From: Oscillospiraceae bacterium
GTDB lineage: Bacteria; Bacillota; Clostridia; Oscillospirales; Ruminococcaceae
DNA: 45,062 bases
Assembly (NCBI GenBank): GCA_029006135.1
Contig: JAQXGE010000075.1
Coordinates: forward strand, 1 to 45,062
Reading direction: 5' to 3'
Positions 33,053 to 40,649 of this stretch are shown here, piece after piece. The position numbers were made by a program, and so were the translations under genes. Numbering within the stretch: the stretch's first letter is position 1; every line of letters starts with the position of its first letter. The notes under the pieces are model-generated. The model was not told the DNA's origin, searched no databases, and saw only the letters and a list, made by a program, of their open reading frames with translations.

Positions 33053-34225
33053 ATGGGTCAAACCCTGAAATTATACGAATCCGCCCCCACTGTCCAGGAA
33101 TTTACCGCAGTGGTCCTCGCCTGCACCCCGGCGCAGGACGGCTGGGAGGTCGAGCTGGACCAAACCGCCTTCTACCCTGAGGGCGGCGGCCAGCCCTGCG
33201 ACACCGGCACGCTCGGCGGCGCGGCCGTGAGCGGGACACGGATTCATGAGGGCACCATTCTTCATCACACCTCAGCCCCCCTCGAGCCGGGGCGCACCGT
33301 GGAAGGCCGGATTGACTGGGGCCGGCGGCTTGACCACATGGAACAGCACACCGGTGAGCATATTTTGAGCGGAACGCTGCACCGGCTTTTCGGTGCGGAA
33401 AACGTAGGGTTCCACATCGGGCAGCCCGCCGTGCGGATGGACATGAGCCTGCCTTTAACGGCTGAAGAGCTTGCGCAGGCCGAAGCCGCCGCCAATGCGG
33501 CTGTGCGCGCTGACCGTCCTGTGCGCTGCTGGTACCCCGACGAGGAGGAACTGGCGGCGCTGCCCTACCGAAGCAAAAAGGCGCTGGAAGGTCCTGTGCG
33601 GCTGGTGGATGCAGGCGGCGCTGACCTGTGTGCCTGCTGCGGCACGCACTTAGATTCCACCGGGCAGGTCGGGCTGATTAAGATTCTCAGCGCACAGAGC
33701 TACAAAGGCGGCGTGCGGCTGGCCGTTGTCTGCGGGCAGCGCGCCTATGAGGCCGTAGCCGCCGCCTGGCAGGATGCCGGTCAGGCCGGTGCGCTGCTCA
33801 GCGCGGGGCCGGGCAGGCTGACGCCGGCCGTGACGGCCATGCAGCAGGGTGAAGCCGCCCTGCACCAGCGGCTGGCTGCCTTGCAGAACACGCTCGGGGA
33901 GGCTTTGGCCGCAAAGGCCGTGCCGGGCAAGCCCTTTGCGGCGCTCTGCCCCGGCGCGGATGGGGACGGGCTGCGCCGGCTCTGCCTGGCTGTATCCCAG
34001 CGTTCCGGCGCACTGACGGCAATATTCGCACCCGGCGGCGCAGGGCTTTCCTATGCGCTGACCGTGCCGGATGCGGATGCCCGGCCGCTCTGCCGCGCTC
34101 TCAATGACGCGTTCAGCGGCCGCGGCGGCGGCAAGGCGGCATTTTGTCAGGGCAGCCTGAGCACTGCCGATTTTGACGCCGTGCGGGCGTTTTTGCTCCG
34201 ATATTCCAATCAGGAAGAAAAATAA
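33053..34225 (+). CDS. alaX: AlaX-type alanyl-tRNA editing protein with DHHA1 domain
   Basis: Free-standing editing enzyme that hydrolyses Ser- or Gly-mischarged tRNA(Ala). The 390-residue protein has the AlaX zinc motifs HTGEH (H99, H103) and CCGTH (C195 and H199), a preceding FYPEGGGQPCD segment, and a C-terminal DHHA1 domain ending GRGGGKAAFCQGS. It lacks the aminoacylation domain of AlaRS, so it is the long (AlaX-L) form. The ATG at 33053 has GGAGATG upstream; the ATG inside that SD is out of frame. It begins an operon with trmB. Confidence 0.92.
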   Translation: MGQTLKLYESAPTVQEFTAVVLACTPAQDGWEVELDQTAFYPEGGGQPCDTGTLGGAAVSGTRIHEGTILHHTSAPLEPGRTVEGRIDWGRRLDHMEQHTGEHILSGTLHRLFGAENVGFHIGQPAVRMDMSLPLTAEELAQAEAAANAAVRADRPVRCWYPDEEELAALPYRSKKALEGPVRLVDAGGADLCACCGTHLDSTGQVGLIKILSAQSYKGGVRLAVVCGQRAYEAVAAAWQDAGQAGALLSAGPGRLTPAVTAMQQGEAALHQRLAALQNTLGEALAAKAVPGKPFAALCPGADGDGLRRLCLAVSQRSGALTAIFAPGGAGLSYALTVPDADARPLCRALNDAFSGRGGGKAAFCQGSLSTADFDAVRAFLLRYSNQEEK

Positions 34226-34260
34226 ATCCAGAACAAAACAAAGAGAGGAACATTTTACCT

Positions 34261-34992
34261 ATGCGTATGCGTTTTAAGCCCTATGCGCGGCCCGAGCTGC
34301 TGGCCTGCGACTTTCACATTCACGAACCTCTGACCCATGCCGGGCACTGGCATGAGCAGTTTGCCAACCCTGACCAGCCGCTCCATCTGGAACTGGGCTG
34401 CGGCAAAGGCGGCTTTTTGAGCCAGCTTGCGCCGCGCCATCCCGACATCAACTATCTCGGCATTGACATTACCGACAAGGTGCTGATTCTTGCCAAGCGC
34501 AAGGTGGAGGCCGCCTACCTTGCCGCGGGGCTTCCCACCGACAATGTCCGAATTGCCTCGCTGGACATTGAGCGGATGTCCGGCGTGTTCAGCCCGGCGG
34601 ACACGGTAGAGCGCATCTACATCAATTTCTGCAATCCCTGGAGCAAGAATGCGGGCAGCAACAAGCACCGTCTGACCCATCCGCGCCAGCTGCTGCAGTA
34701 CCGCGCCCTGATGCCGGAGGGCGCCGAAATCTACTTCAAGACCGATGACGATGACCTGTTCCGGGACAGCCTTGAATACTTCCCCGCCGCCGGGTTTGAA
34801 ATCACCTGGCAGACCTTCGACCTGCACAAGGATGAACCGGACTGGAACATCCGCACCGAGCACGAGGGAATGTTCAGCGAGCAGGGAATTCCCATCAAGG
34901 CTCTCATTGCCCGCAAGGGACCTGACTCGACTGTGACATGGGTCGAACCGAAGGCGCGCGTCCGTGCCGAAGAGGAGAACGAAGATGCGTGA
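34261..34992 (+). CDS. trmB: tRNA (guanine-46-N7) methyltransferase
   Basis: Forms m7G46 in tRNA variable loops. The 243-residue protein has the SAM-binding LHLELGCGKGGFL (41-53), YLGIDI, YINFCNPWSKN for the usual NFxDPWPKK, HRLTHP, YFKTDDD and TEHEGMFSEQGIPI. The PWP is PWS here, a minor change. The ATG at 34261 has GAGAGG 13 bases upstream, a long spacing; a second ATG two codons on is further still. It overlaps the next gene by eight bases. Confidence 0.95.
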   Translation: MRMRFKPYARPELLACDFHIHEPLTHAGHWHEQFANPDQPLHLELGCGKGGFLSQLAPRHPDINYLGIDITDKVLILAKRKVEAAYLAAGLPTDNVRIASLDIERMSGVFSPADTVERIYINFCNPWSKNAGSNKHRLTHPRQLLQYRALMPEGAEIYFKTDDDDLFRDSLEYFPAAGFEITWQTFDLHKDEPDWNIRTEHEGMFSEQGIPIKALIARKGPDSTVTWVEPKARVRAEEENEDA

Positions 34993-35956
34993 ATTTTTAG
35001 CCAATCCCACCGTTTACTCGGTGCTGCACCTCATTTTCCTGTTCTTCCTGTACAGTCTCATCGGCTGGGCAGCGGAGGTTGCCTTTGCGGCCGTCACGAC
35101 ACGTCAAATCGTCAACCGCGGGTTTCTTAACGGGCCAATCTGCCCCATCTACGGTGTTGGCATGTCCTTAATGATTTTGATACTTGGGCAGTTCAGCACC
35201 CCCGCACCGGGGCAGGAACATCCGTGGTACGTCAACGTCATTGCGGTATTCTTCGGCGGTATGATTATCACGACGCTGGTCGAACTGGTTGCCGGCTACA
35301 TTCTTTATAAAGCGTTCCATACCCGGTGGTGGGATTACTCAATGTACAAGGGCAACTTGGGCGGGTATATCTGCCCGCAGTTTTCCCTGCTCTGGGGCGT
35401 TGGCAGCGTGGTGCTGATGCTGGTGATTCATCCCCTCATCAACAGGCCCACCGGTCACATTCCCGCCTGGATTCTTCTGATTACTGACGCCATTCTGCTG
35501 GTCCTGTTTGCGGTGGACCTCGCCGCTTCTGTTATGGAGGCAGTCGGCCTGAGCCGTCACCTGAGCCGCATTGATGAGATGCGCGCAGAGCTGCGCCGCA
35601 CGAGCGATGCACTGACCGACGCCATCGGCGGCAGCGCCATGACCATCGACACACTGCTCGATGAGCATCGGCTCCAGCTGATGCTGGGCGCTATGGAAGG
35701 GCGGGATAACGCCGCCGAATGGCGCGCACAGCTCACTGACCTGTCCGCCCGCGCCAAAGACCTGCGCGCTGCCACCAAACAGATGGAACGGCAGCGCTAC
35801 CTTGGCACCGGACGTTTGCTGCGCGCTTTCCCGAACATGGTTCCGGACCGGCACGAAGCGATGGACACCCTGCGCGATGCACTGAACCGCCTTGCGGACG
35901 CCGCCCGCCAGGCCGTTGCGGACAACGTGGAGGACTGGAAGGAAAATCACAAATAA
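34985..35956 (+). CDS. Multi-pass membrane protein, 'putative ABC transporter type IV' family
   Basis: The 323-residue protein starts with HLIFLFFLYSLIGWAAEV and GFLNGPICPIYGVG, which I recognise as the PF06541 family of Firmicutes (annotated as putative ABC transporter permease, function unproven). Five or six helices lie in the first 190 residues; the last 130 are cytoplasmic and helical, with a DALTDAI-rich stretch. No ATPase partner is adjacent. The ATG at 34985 follows GAGGAG and overlaps trmB by eight bases. It ends at a strong terminator. Confidence 0.82.
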   Translation: MREFLANPTVYSVLHLIFLFFLYSLIGWAAEVAFAAVTTRQIVNRGFLNGPICPIYGVGMSLMILILGQFSTPAPGQEHPWYVNVIAVFFGGMIITTLVELVAGYILYKAFHTRWWDYSMYKGNLGGYICPQFSLLWGVGSVVLMLVIHPLINRPTGHIPAWILLITDAILLVLFAVDLAASVMEAVGLSRHLSRIDEMRAELRRTSDALTDAIGGSAMTIDTLLDEHRLQLMLGAMEGRDNAAEWRAQLTDLSARAKDLRAATKQMERQRYLGTGRLLRAFPNMVPDRHEAMDTLRDALNRLADAARQAVADNVEDWKENHK

Positions 35957-35960
35957 CGCA

Positions 35961-36009
35961 AACCCGCCGTCCCGGCTGGCTGACAGCCATGGGACGGCGG
36001 GTTCTTTTT
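35961..36009 (+). terminator. Strong intrinsic terminator of the alaX-trmB operon
   Basis: AACCCGCCGTCCC (35961-35973) pairs perfectly with GGGACGGCGGGTT (35991-36003), followed by CTTTTTAT. It stands between convergent operons; leftward there is no T-run, so the minus-strand permease gene gets little help from it. Confidence 0.85.
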
Positions 36010-36031
36010 ATAAAAATTGCAAAGGCGGAAA

Positions 36032-36868
36032 TCATTTTCCCCGGCGGTCATAGGCAAGGCGCAGCACGAGCCAGGCTGCCGCCACGCAGACGATGATAAT
36101 CAGCCCGAGCATCTGCCAGCTGTGGACGAGGTTCGGCACCGTTGCATCATACATGACATCATCCAGCCCGGCGTTGAGCCAAGACAATCGGCTGTTGAGG
36201 TCAGTCGAAGCGCCGAGTGCCGCCATGCCCCAGCGGCAGACAATGATATAACCGACCGCGGTCAGCGCGCCGCTGATGGGGAACAGAACGCCGCTGAACA
36301 CAACCTGCCCAATCATGAGCACAAGCACGAGCAGCACCGCGGCCTCGCTGTTTTTGAGTGCAGCGGAAACGAGCAGTCCCATGGCGGAGGAAGCCATGAG
36401 CAGCAGCAAAAGCGTGATGTACACTTCCAATTCGGTGGGCAGCAGCAGGTTGTTGCGGGGGATGTGGATGATGGTCACAAACCCCGCCGTCAGCACCGCC
36501 GCCTGAACGGCTTCCACAAGGAAAAGCGTGACTGCCTTGCTGAGCACAACCGCTAAAAGCGAGACGCCGACGCTTGCCTCCCGGAAGATGATTTCCCGTT
36601 CGCGGCAGATTTCACGGTAGGAGTTGAGCAATCCCATGAACGCCGCCATCGCACAGACCACAAAGAGGATTGTTCGGCTGCCAATATTGATGAGGTTGGA
36701 GGTAAAGCAGTCCGGTTCCCCGACCAGCTTAACGACCAGCACCATGAGCGGAGCCTGAAGAACAAGACTGGACAGGATCAGTTTCTGGTTCCAGATCAGC
36801 CGGAAGTTCCGTGCCAGGAGCACCCCGAACTGCCGGAAAAATTTACCGGGTCTTATGAATTGCTGCAT
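36032..36868 (-). CDS. ABC-2 type permease (ABCG-like membrane half)
   Basis: The 278-residue protein has six hydrophobic segments, a cytoplasmic N-terminus ending NFRLIWNQK, and SREICREREIIFREASVG-like residues (NSYREICREREIIFREASVG) that match the connecting helix of ABCG transporters, then LVLVLMIGQVVFSGVLFP. It overlaps the ATPase gene by 16 bases. ATPase and permease together would form an exporter of the ABCG/Rv1747 type; the cargo is unknown. The ATG at 36868 is used. It is the last gene of the five-gene FHA operon. Confidence 0.88.
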   Translation of the reverse strand: MQQFIRPGKFFRQFGVLLARNFRLIWNQKLILSSLVLQAPLMVLVVKLVGEPDCFTSNLINIGSRTILFVVCAMAAFMGLLNSYREICREREIIFREASVGVSLLAVVLSKAVTLFLVEAVQAAVLTAGFVTIIHIPRNNLLLPTELEVYITLLLLLMASSAMGLLVSAALKNSEAAVLLVLVLMIGQVVFSGVLFPISGALTAVGYIIVCRWGMAALGASTDLNSRLSWLNAGLDDVMYDATVPNLVHSWQMLGLIIIVCVAAAWLVLRLAYDRRGK

Positions 36869-38382
36869 CGCGCGTCCGCCTCCTTGGCCGCCTCGGGGTA
36901 CTGCGCCGCCATCCGGTTGAAGCCGGGGGTGGTGTAGTACTTGCGGCGGTAATATTCCACCTGTTCAGAGTCATGCAGTTTTTCAAAGATGTCGCTCGTG
37001 AGGGAGACATCAAAGTAATCGTCCAGTCCTTCCGGCTCACCGTAGTAGCACAGCACGCCGCCGGCGCCAAGAAATGCCACTTTATCGCAGAGGTTGATGT
37101 TGGACATATTGTGGGTCACCATGAGGACCGTGCAGTTCTCATGGCTCAGACGGCGGCAGAGTTCCATCATGCTGCGGTCAAGGTCGGGCGAAAGTCCGCT
37201 GGTCGGCTCGTCAAGAATCAAAAGACGCGGCGAGGCAAGCAGTTCCATCGCGATGGAGACGCGCTTTTTCTGCCCGCCGGACAGCTTGCAGATCATGGTC
37301 TTTTCCCGCCCCGTCAAATCGACCGCGCGGATGGCGTGCGCCACAGCGGCCGCAATCTCCGCCTTTGTGGTGTCGTGGGCAATGCGCAGCCGGGCTGTAT
37401 AGGTCAGGCTCTGTTCCACCGTGAGATAGTCATACATAATATCCTGCTGGGGCACATAGCCCAGCACCGCATCAAAGGCGTTGCGGTTGCCCTTGGTGTC
37501 GATGCCGTCAAAGCAGACGCTGCCCGAAGTGCAGGGCGCCGACCCGGTGACGCAGGTGAGCAGGCTCGACTTGCCGGTTCCCGATCCGCCCACAAGAACC
37601 ACAAAACTGTTGGGTTCCACCTCCAGGCTGACGCCGTCCACAATTTTGAGCGGCTGGCCGGTGGCGCTGTCCTGCACGGTCTTTGTCACATTCACGAGTT
37701 CAATGCTGATGCCGGCTCGGTGCTGATGGTAATGCAGCACCCCGCCCGAAAATGCAAACACCTGCGTCGGCACATTGATGACCGCTCCGTCGGTGAGAAT
37801 CTCGTTCTGGATGCGTCTGCCGTTTAAGTAGGTTCCGTTGGTGGAGCCGAGGTCATGCAGTTCGCAGTGCCCGTCCTTATACACCACCTCGCAGTGATGG
37901 CGGCTGACGCGGTCGCTGACAAGGCGGACGTCACAGTCCTCCCCACGGCCAATGAGTACCCGGCGTTTGCGGCGCAGATCCACTTCCCGCAATACGCCGG
38001 CCGCTGCCGGGTTTTCCTGCCGCACGGCGGCGGAATTTTCCGCATCGCGGATGGTCTCCACGCGGAAGGTAATCTCCTGCGTGGTATCGTCCCGGTCGGT
38101 ATCCAGACCAATCACATCCCCGGGCTGAAGCGTGACCGGCTCATCCTTATGAATGTAGCGGTTGTTGTACCAGGTTCCGCAGGCGGTGGAACCCTCATCC
38201 CGGAGCAGCCACGCGCCGTTCGACCAGTCCAGTGTGAACTGATGGTCGCCGACATTATTGCGGCGCAGCACAAACGTGCAGTCCCGCCCGCGGCCGAAAA
38301 CGCAGGGCGCGGCATCGCTCGAGAGGGTAATCCGCTGACGGTTGCGGCGCTCGGTGATGAGCAGAACGATTTCACTGGCCAA
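36853..38382 (-). CDS. FHA-FHA-ABC transporter ATPase (ABCG type)
   Basis: The 509-residue cytoplasmic protein has two FHA domains and an ABC ATPase. FHA1 (about 1-110) keeps FGRGRDC and GSTACGTWYNN but has VGDHQF for the phosphothreonine-binding SRxH. FHA2 (120-215) is canonical: GRGEDCDVRL, SRHH (S160, R161, H163) and GSTNGTYLNG. The ATPase (230-500) has Walker A GGSGTGKSS (265-273), signature LSGGQKKR (367-374), LLILDEP (387-393) and H424. Mycobacterial Rv1747 has this order fused to its permease and is controlled by a Ser/Thr kinase. The start is TTG at 38382; no ATG lies near and the next is inside the ATPase. It begins six bases after the upstream gene ends. Confidence 0.93.
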   Translation of the reverse strand: MASEIVLLITERRNRQRITLSSDAAPCVFGRGRDCTFVLRRNNVGDHQFTLDWSNGAWLLRDEGSTACGTWYNNRYIHKDEPVTLQPGDVIGLDTDRDDTTQEITFRVETIRDAENSAAVRQENPAAAGVLREVDLRRKRRVLIGRGEDCDVRLVSDRVSRHHCEVVYKDGHCELHDLGSTNGTYLNGRRIQNEILTDGAVINVPTQVFAFSGGVLHYHQHRAGISIELVNVTKTVQDSATGQPLKIVDGVSLEVEPNSFVVLVGGSGTGKSSLLTCVTGSAPCTSGSVCFDGIDTKGNRNAFDAVLGYVPQQDIMYDYLTVEQSLTYTARLRIAHDTTKAEIAAAVAHAIRAVDLTGREKTMICKLSGGQKKRVSIAMELLASPRLLILDEPTSGLSPDLDRSMMELCRRLSHENCTVLMVTHNMSNINLCDKVAFLGAGGVLCYYGEPEGLDDYFDVSLTSDIFEKLHDSEQVEYYRRKYYTTPGFNRMAAQYPEAAKEADARCSNS

Positions 38383-38388
38383 ATCCGT

Positions 38389-38898
38389 TCACGTCCTTTC
38401 GGGGTCGGGCTGGGATGTCCAGCGCCGTTCTTTGCCGCAGTACGGCACAAACTCTGCCGAAGCGCCGCCCAGCGTGAAAACATCTCCCGCTGTGAGCGGG
38501 GATTTTTCCAGCAGACTCTTGCCGTTGAGCGCACACAGCTCATTGGAGGAGCCGGGCAGCGCACACCACTGCGCCTCGGCGGGGTCATAGACGACGATGC
38601 CCTGCCGCGCGGCAAGCGGGCTGTCCGCATCGAGCACGGCGGGGCATCCCGCCGCGTCAACACCCAGGAAGTTCCTGCCCTCCTCAAGGCGCAGGTCGCG
38701 CCCTCGAGCCGGCCCGTCCTTCACAACGAGCCATCCCGCAACAGGGCCGCGCGGCTGTGCGGATTTTACTGCGGCCGCCCCCGCGCTGCCGGGCTGAACA
38801 ATGCCGGCCCGGTGCTGCAGTTCGGTGTTGCAGTAGGGGCAGTCAGGGTATTTGTCCGCGTCATAGAAATGGCCGCTCTCGCATTTTGTCAGTTTCAT
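38389..38898 (-). CDS. Zinc-ribbon FHA-like protein
   Basis: The 169-residue protein starts KCESGHFYDADKYPDCPYC, a zinc-ribbon with C6, H10, C20 and C23, then a flexible segment rich in A and G (30-55), then a divergent FHA domain (about 55-152): GWLVVKDGPARGRD, LEEGRNFLGV, LCALNGKSL and LTAGDVFTLGG. The phosphothreonine-reading residues are not clearly present. It has no signal or membrane segment. The ATG at 38898 has GGAGA upstream and lies 11 bases after the vWA-FHA gene. It is probably an adaptor between the other FHA proteins, which is inferred. Confidence 0.8.
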   Translation of the reverse strand: MKLTKCESGHFYDADKYPDCPYCNTELQHRAGIVQPGSAGAAAVKSAQPRGPVAGWLVVKDGPARGRDLRLEEGRNFLGVDAAGCPAVLDADSPLAARQGIVVYDPAEAQWCALPGSSNELCALNGKSLLEKSPLTAGDVFTLGGASAEFVPYCGKERRWTSQPDPERT

Positions 38899-38909
38899 GG
38901 CTTTTCTCC

Positions 38910-40622
38910 TCACAGTACAAGACGCAGATTGGTGCGTCCGATGCGGATGGTATCATCATTGTTCAGGCGGTGCGCGTCACCAATCGGCTCACCGTTCACC
39001 AGCACTTCGGCTTCGCCAAGCGGGCAGACCGTCACATCGTCACCGTCCACGGCAAAGACCGCGTGCTGGGGCCGAACCCGCGCATCCTCCAGACAGAGAT
39101 CACACTGGGCAGGGTCACTGCCAACAATCAAACTGCTCTCCACATAGCCGGACCAGCGGGTTTCGCCAATGCTCCGGTAACCGCGCAGATAAAACGTCAG
39201 CCAGCCGCCTGGCAGTTCATCCGTCTGTTCCGCTGCGGCATCCTCGAGCAGATGCACCGCCTCGGCCTGTTTTTCGGCATTGCGGTCCCTGCGGCGGCGA
39301 ACAGTTCCCGCCATTGCAAGCGCCGCCACTGCCAGCAGCATCAAAGCCGCAGGCAGGCGGAACCTTGCTGCATAAAAAGCGCGGTCCCTCGGCCAGTCCT
39401 CCACAGTAAAAGTAAAGGTCTGCCCCGCATCGCTCACGTTGGCGGGGGTCATGGCGCTGGGCATCTGCCGCAGGCTGAGGGCATAACTTCCCTCATAGAG
39501 CGGTTCGGTTTGCAGCACGGCGGTGCGGCCGCCGCGCTCAACCCGCGCGCTTTTTACCCGGACGTTCCAGCCCCAGATATCCTGCGCCTTCACGCGGTAG
39601 CACACCGGGTCATCCCCCTGCCCGACCGCCTGATTGAAGGTGACCGTCAGTTCATTCCGGCCCGTCACTTTCACTGACTGGACCGCCGGGGGTGTGAGTT
39701 TGTGCCCCATATAGACGGCGGCGGACGTTGTGACCGCGCTGCCAAGGCTTGGCACGCTGACCGTCACGGTCTCAAGCCGCTCGCCGTAAAAACGGCTTTC
39801 AATGGCGGTTTTGATTTCAACCGCACCCGCCAGTTCCTGCTGTTTCTGCTGCATGGCTTCGGTGAGCGTTCCGGGCGTTACCGGCTGCACTGTTCCGCCG
39901 GTCAGCTGCTCGGTCAGGCCCGCCACGCTGCTGCCCTCATTGAGCAGGGCAAACACCGTCAGCGGAATGTCCAGCTGCGCGGCGCTCTCATCCGACAGAG
40001 CGGTGAGCGCCGCCAGGCTTGACGCAGACGCTCCTGCGCCCGTGCAAATCCAGAGCACCTTGCGCGGGGCCATGTCCTGATAGTTTGTATTCAGTTCCTC
40101 GGCAACCAAAGCGGCGGCCTGAACGGGGTTGGCCTCCCCCCGCTCTGCCGCAAGGGCGTTCACGGCTTTTTTTGCGAGAGTTTTGTCCGCCGTTGCGGAC
40201 AGAACACGCTGCGGCGTACCCGCCATTGTCACAAGAACCAGCTGGTCCCGCTTGCCTTTTGTTTCAAGCAGAGAGAGGAGCGCTGTTCGGCAGTCTTCCA
40301 AGACCTCCTCCCCGGCGCTGTTGTCCACCAAAACAATGTAGCATATCGGTTCGCTGGCGGAAATGATGTTGCCCGTGGGGACCTTTTCCTCCCCAACGCG
40401 GACTTCCACCCCGGCGGAACTGACCAGAGCGGGGTCCAGCGGGCTGCCGGCGGTGTCCTCCACACGGAGGAAAACATCCATCTCGGGAACGTTGAGATAA
40501 ATCTGTTCAATGGAAAAGCTGCCCAGTGAGGCAGCTTTGGGCGCACAGAGCCACCCGGCCAGCAGTGCGGTCAGGATGGCGGTACAGAGCAGGCATGGGA
40601 GCCTGCGGTGTGCGATATTCAT
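38910..40622 (-). CDS. Membrane-anchored vWA-like, Ig-like and FHA protein
   Basis: The 570-residue protein has a signal anchor or signal peptide (10-31), a vWA-like domain (about 40-250) whose MIDAS reads DNSAG (100-104) where DxSxS is usual, a bacterial Ig/SbsA-like domain (312-408, ELTVTFNQAV), a membrane helix (423-440) with RRRR after it, and a cytoplasmic FHA domain (485-570). FHA keeps GSDPAQCDLCLEDARV and LVNGEPI but has RPQH for SRxH. It would sense something outside and contact phosphoproteins or other FHA partners inside. The ATG at 40622 has GGGGG upstream, 27 bases after the coiled-coil gene. Confidence 0.85.
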   Translation of the reverse strand: MNIAHRRLPCLLCTAILTALLAGWLCAPKAASLGSFSIEQIYLNVPEMDVFLRVEDTAGSPLDPALVSSAGVEVRVGEEKVPTGNIISASEPICYIVLVDNSAGEEVLEDCRTALLSLLETKGKRDQLVLVTMAGTPQRVLSATADKTLAKKAVNALAAERGEANPVQAAALVAEELNTNYQDMAPRKVLWICTGAGASASSLAALTALSDESAAQLDIPLTVFALLNEGSSVAGLTEQLTGGTVQPVTPGTLTEAMQQKQQELAGAVEIKTAIESRFYGERLETVTVSVPSLGSAVTTSAAVYMGHKLTPPAVQSVKVTGRNELTVTFNQAVGQGDDPVCYRVKAQDIWGWNVRVKSARVERGGRTAVLQTEPLYEGSYALSLRQMPSAMTPANVSDAGQTFTFTVEDWPRDRAFYAARFRLPAALMLLAVAALAMAGTVRRRRDRNAEKQAEAVHLLEDAAAEQTDELPGGWLTFYLRGYRSIGETRWSGYVESSLIVGSDPAQCDLCLEDARVRPQHAVFAVDGDDVTVCPLGEAEVLVNGEPIGDAHRLNNDDTIRIGRTNLRLVL

Positions 40623-40649
40623 AACAGGCCCCCTTTCCCCGCCCGTGCG

